NCBI GenBank assembly: GCA_012031335.1
Contig: JAAUTT010000280.1
Span: 1-6,284 of the forward strand
DNA: 6,284 bases
Reading direction: 5' to 3'
Source of the DNA: Bacteroidales bacterium
GTDB lineage: Bacteria; Bacteroidota; Bacteroidia; Bacteroidales; JAAUTT01
The notes under the pieces are model-generated. The model saw only the letters and a list, made by a program, of their open reading frames with translations. It was not told the origin of the DNA and made no database searches. Positions 4,669 to 6,284 of the stretch are shown here, piece after piece; position 1 is the first letter of the stretch; every line of letters starts with the position of its first letter. Made by a program: the position numbers and the translations under genes.

Positions 4669-5115
4669 TCAATTATTTATTAGTTGTTTCCCATTATATA
4701 ATCCTAAATATAAATCTGTAGTCCCTTGAATTATTAGTATTAAAAATGATTCATTAATTCGATTGTTTTTATATTGTTCTTTAATCATTTTGATATCTGT
4801 AAATGATGGGGACGGAATAGGCTCTGGGTGAGTATGCCATTCACCTAAATAAATAACTTTCCCTTCGGATTTATAAAATTCTGAGTTGACTATAATTTGT
4901 GCTGCTTTTCTATCTCGTTCAAACCTATATCTAGACGCTTTATCCGATGAATTAGGTTCAGAGATTTTTGATATGTAAATATTATTATCCTCATAAACAT
5001 AACCTAAAATGATTCCACCGGATTCATTTTGATAATGATTCTGTTTATACTTATCAAGTATGAATAAGACTTCATCAGATATGTGGATGGAATGATTACT
5101 TCTTATTACTATCAT
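4669..5115 (-). CDS. JAB/JAMM-type isopeptidase, Cap3-like
   Basis: A 148-residue single-domain protein of the MPN/JAB family, zinc metalloproteases that cut ubiquitin-like proteins from their targets. The full JAMM motif is present: Glu31 in ESGGIILG, then GEWHTHPEPIPSPSFTD with His94, His96, Ser104 and Asp107 in the HxH-x7-S-x2-D spacing, so it is predicted to be active. Length and the GEWHTHP signature match Cap3 of type II CBASS, which removes Cap2-made conjugates from the nucleotidyltransferase. The JAB proteases of bacterial Bil-type or other ubiquitin-like operons are close alternatives. The ATG at 5113-5115 overlaps the end of the upstream E1 gene by 20 nt, so the two are co-transcribed and probably translationally coupled. 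The domain is complete and the C-terminus (YLGLYNGKQLINN) ends normally. No gene follows on this strand. Confidence 0.88.
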   Translation of the reverse strand: MIVIRSNHSIHISDEVLFILDKYKQNHYQNESGGIILGYVYEDNNIYISKISEPNSSDKASRYRFERDRKAAQIIVNSEFYKSEGKVIYLGEWHTHPEPIPSPSFTDIKMIKEQYKNNRINESFLILIIQGTTDLYLGLYNGKQLINN

Positions 5116-6094
5116 TATTTAAATAGAAAGTATTGATACTATATGGTTCATTAGCAACATATGGCTTATTTAATGAAAGTCCTAAATCTTTTGCTAAATC
5201 AATATTCCCCGTCCATTGGATTGCCATACTTTGTTTTGAATTATTTTGGATAGTAATTTTAAGCCACTTATATATAGCTGATAAAAATAGCACTACATCA
5301 TTTCCGGAATATGGTGTATAAGAAGTTTGGCATCCTGCTTCTTGTTTCGAAAGTATTGGATTACTTTTTAGGTATTCGGCGGAGTCAATTAAATTATAAC
5401 GATAAAACTGATTGTCGTATAAATCAGATATAGTATTCTTATCCTCTGGATGGATAAATAAGCAATGCCCTCCAATAGCATAAGGCTCTACCCAAAAGAA
5501 AAACATTGGTACTGTTATTAAACCTTCACGCTGTTTATTCAATAAAAAATTTTCTATGTTTTGATTTCCAATTGCAATGAATGCGTAGGAACAGTCATTA
5601 AAGTAGTTGCTATATTCTGTTATTACTGCCTCAAGTTTAAGAGACTTTATAGAAACATCTTGGTCGGGACGAATATTCTTTATGTATTCTTTTAATGCGA
5701 CTGTTTTGAATGAATGAATATTATTGATACCTAAAAGGTGGCGACCAAGATTTTCAATTTTTAATATATCATCATCGATCAATTTGAAGGAAGGGTAATT
5801 TAAACCGTTTAAGAAATAAATTAAATGTGAACCGATACTTCCCAAACCTGCAACCAGGAATGTAAATTTTGTATTTGCCATACCACTTGTTCTATTCTCT
5901 ATTCGTTTATTGCTGTACTCATTAACGCAAATTCTTTCAATCTTATCATTTTTTTGGTATTTTGATAGTACGGCGAATGGGGTTAAACTTCCCGGGCGAA
6001 ATCCATCTCTTTTAGTAGTCAGAACTTTATGTTTCCAACCCAATAAAATTGGTTTAGTAGTTGTTTCTGCCAAAAAGAAAATGTGCTTTTCCAA
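5096..6094 (-). CDS. E1/ThiF-type activating enzyme, Cap2-like, probably 5'-truncated
   Basis: A 332-residue protein with a ThiF/E1 adenylation domain from about 73. It has the nucleotide loop AGLGSIGS (82-89), acidic LIDDD (105-109), the ENLGRHLLG motif with Arg118, Lys130, and a candidate thioester Cys255 in EAGCQTSYTPYSGND. ENxGRHLLG and the following JAB gene are typical of Cap2 in type II CBASS, where an E2 domain precedes E1 in one chain of about 600 residues. Here residues 1-72 look like the end of the E2-E1 linker (GWKHKV, GFRPGSL), and no E2 domain is present. The start is a TTG at 6092-6094 with no ribosome site. The frame stays open upstream to 6148 with coding-like sequence, then hits TAA beside a repeat block resembling an insertion-sequence end. 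I infer a Cap2-like gene that lost its 5' part. An ATG at 5879-5881 (Met72) could still give an E1-only protein. Confidence 0.8.
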   Translation of the reverse strand: MEKHIFFLAETTTKPILLGWKHKVLTTKRDGFRPGSLTPFAVLSKYQKNDKIERICVNEYSNKRIENRTSGMANTKFTFLVAGLGSIGSHLIYFLNGLNYPSFKLIDDDILKIENLGRHLLGINNIHSFKTVALKEYIKNIRPDQDVSIKSLKLEAVITEYSNYFNDCSYAFIAIGNQNIENFLLNKQREGLITVPMFFFWVEPYAIGGHCLFIHPEDKNTISDLYDNQFYRYNLIDSAEYLKSNPILSKQEAGCQTSYTPYSGNDVVLFLSAIYKWLKITIQNNSKQSMAIQWTGNIDLAKDLGLSLNKPYVANEPYSINTFYLNNDSNKK

Positions 6095-6155
6095 TACGAA
6101 GGAATTAATATAATTTTTAAATGAAAAAGCGACTCTTGACTTAATGAGTTAAGAA

Positions 6156-6284
6156 TGTCTTGATTATTCTGTAATCGGTAAGTAAATCTGCAGAGTTTTT
6201 GGCAATTAAAAATGCAGAGAAAATGGCAACAATAATGCAGAACTTTTCATCACGAAAATAGATAAAAATTATTCATTGATTATT
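6156..6284. mobile_element. Probable insertion-sequence end (IS21-like), continues past window
   Basis: A TG at 6156 is followed by regularly spaced repeats (6189-6242) and no gene up to the window edge. Multiple internal repeats near a TG terminus are typical of IS21-family ends, where they bind the transposase. It lies exactly where the E1-like gene loses its reading frame. The boundary is uncertain (a TG at 6145 is an alternative) and no transposase is in view, so the call rests on layout alone. Confidence 0.35.
6189..6242. repeat. Repeats with about 24-bp period
   Basis: TGCAGAG at 6189-6195 and 6213-6219, and TGCAGAA at 6236-6242, are spaced 24 and 23 bp. GGCAA recurs at 6201-6205 and 6225-6229, again 24 bp apart, so each unit is TGCAGAG + spacer + GGCAA. 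This suggests protein-binding sites in phase, as in transposon ends or iterons. Confidence 0.7.

Overview
The window looks like accessory DNA from a member of the Bacteroidota. The reasons are the A+T-rich non-coding DNA, the lack of clear Shine-Dalgarno sites before any start, boxes matching the Bacteroidota TAnnTTTG promoter element ahead of genes, and several proteins of a type I know mainly from this phylum (a small YPKDVQ..TGR protein, an MAKQKGIIKLEGTIGD protein, a Bacteroidota-type SRAP protein). Finer placement is not possible from the sequence alone.

Left part (1-935): a minus-strand reading frame without a start codon lies at the very edge. It is followed by a strong hairpin terminator and a 24-nt copy of the 3' end of a tRNA (T-loop to CCA, minus strand, tRNA-Ser-like). 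No tRNA body is attached, so this is best read as an attachment-site remnant left by an integrative element. To its right come two GGTAACC repeats, a small DNA-binding-type gene on the minus strand, and a divergent control region with a candidate promoter over three tandem 11-bp repeats.

Middle-left (936-2229): a tight plus-strand operon of three genes ends in a clear terminator. It encodes a 251-aa protein of unknown function, a 93-aa protein with one membrane helix and a coiled coil, and a 73-aa hydrophobic protein with two likely membrane helices. The two small proteins resemble phage holin-type or membrane-anchor proteins in layout only. Their function is not known.

Middle (2230-3634): about 1.4 kb with no credible gene. 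It is packed with long imperfect palindromes, at least two and probably four of which share a branched design: an outer stem, a small side hairpin on one arm, and an inner stem with a terminal loop. The side branch is on the 3' arm in the first two and on the 5' arm in the last two. A degenerate repeat starting TAATAGAAnCA occurs between or inside them. This is the least explained part of the window.

Middle-right (3635-4557): a decayed SRAP (HMCES/YedK-like) gene with a broken start, an internal frameshift and loss of the residues the family uses for catalysis. It is followed by a promoter-like box and a terminator that could bracket a short RNA.

Right part (4669-6284, minus strand): a 332-codon E1/ThiF-type ubiquitin-activating-like gene overlaps a JAB/JAMM isopeptidase gene. 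The pair strongly resembles the Cap2-Cap3 end of a type II CBASS anti-phage operon or a related bacterial ubiquitin-like system. The E1 gene has no ATG near its start, stays open upstream of its TTG, and then meets a block of about 24-bp-spaced repeats that looks like the end of an insertion sequence. The N-terminal E2-like part of a Cap2-type fusion is therefore probably missing, and the nucleotidyltransferase and effector would have to lie beyond the window.
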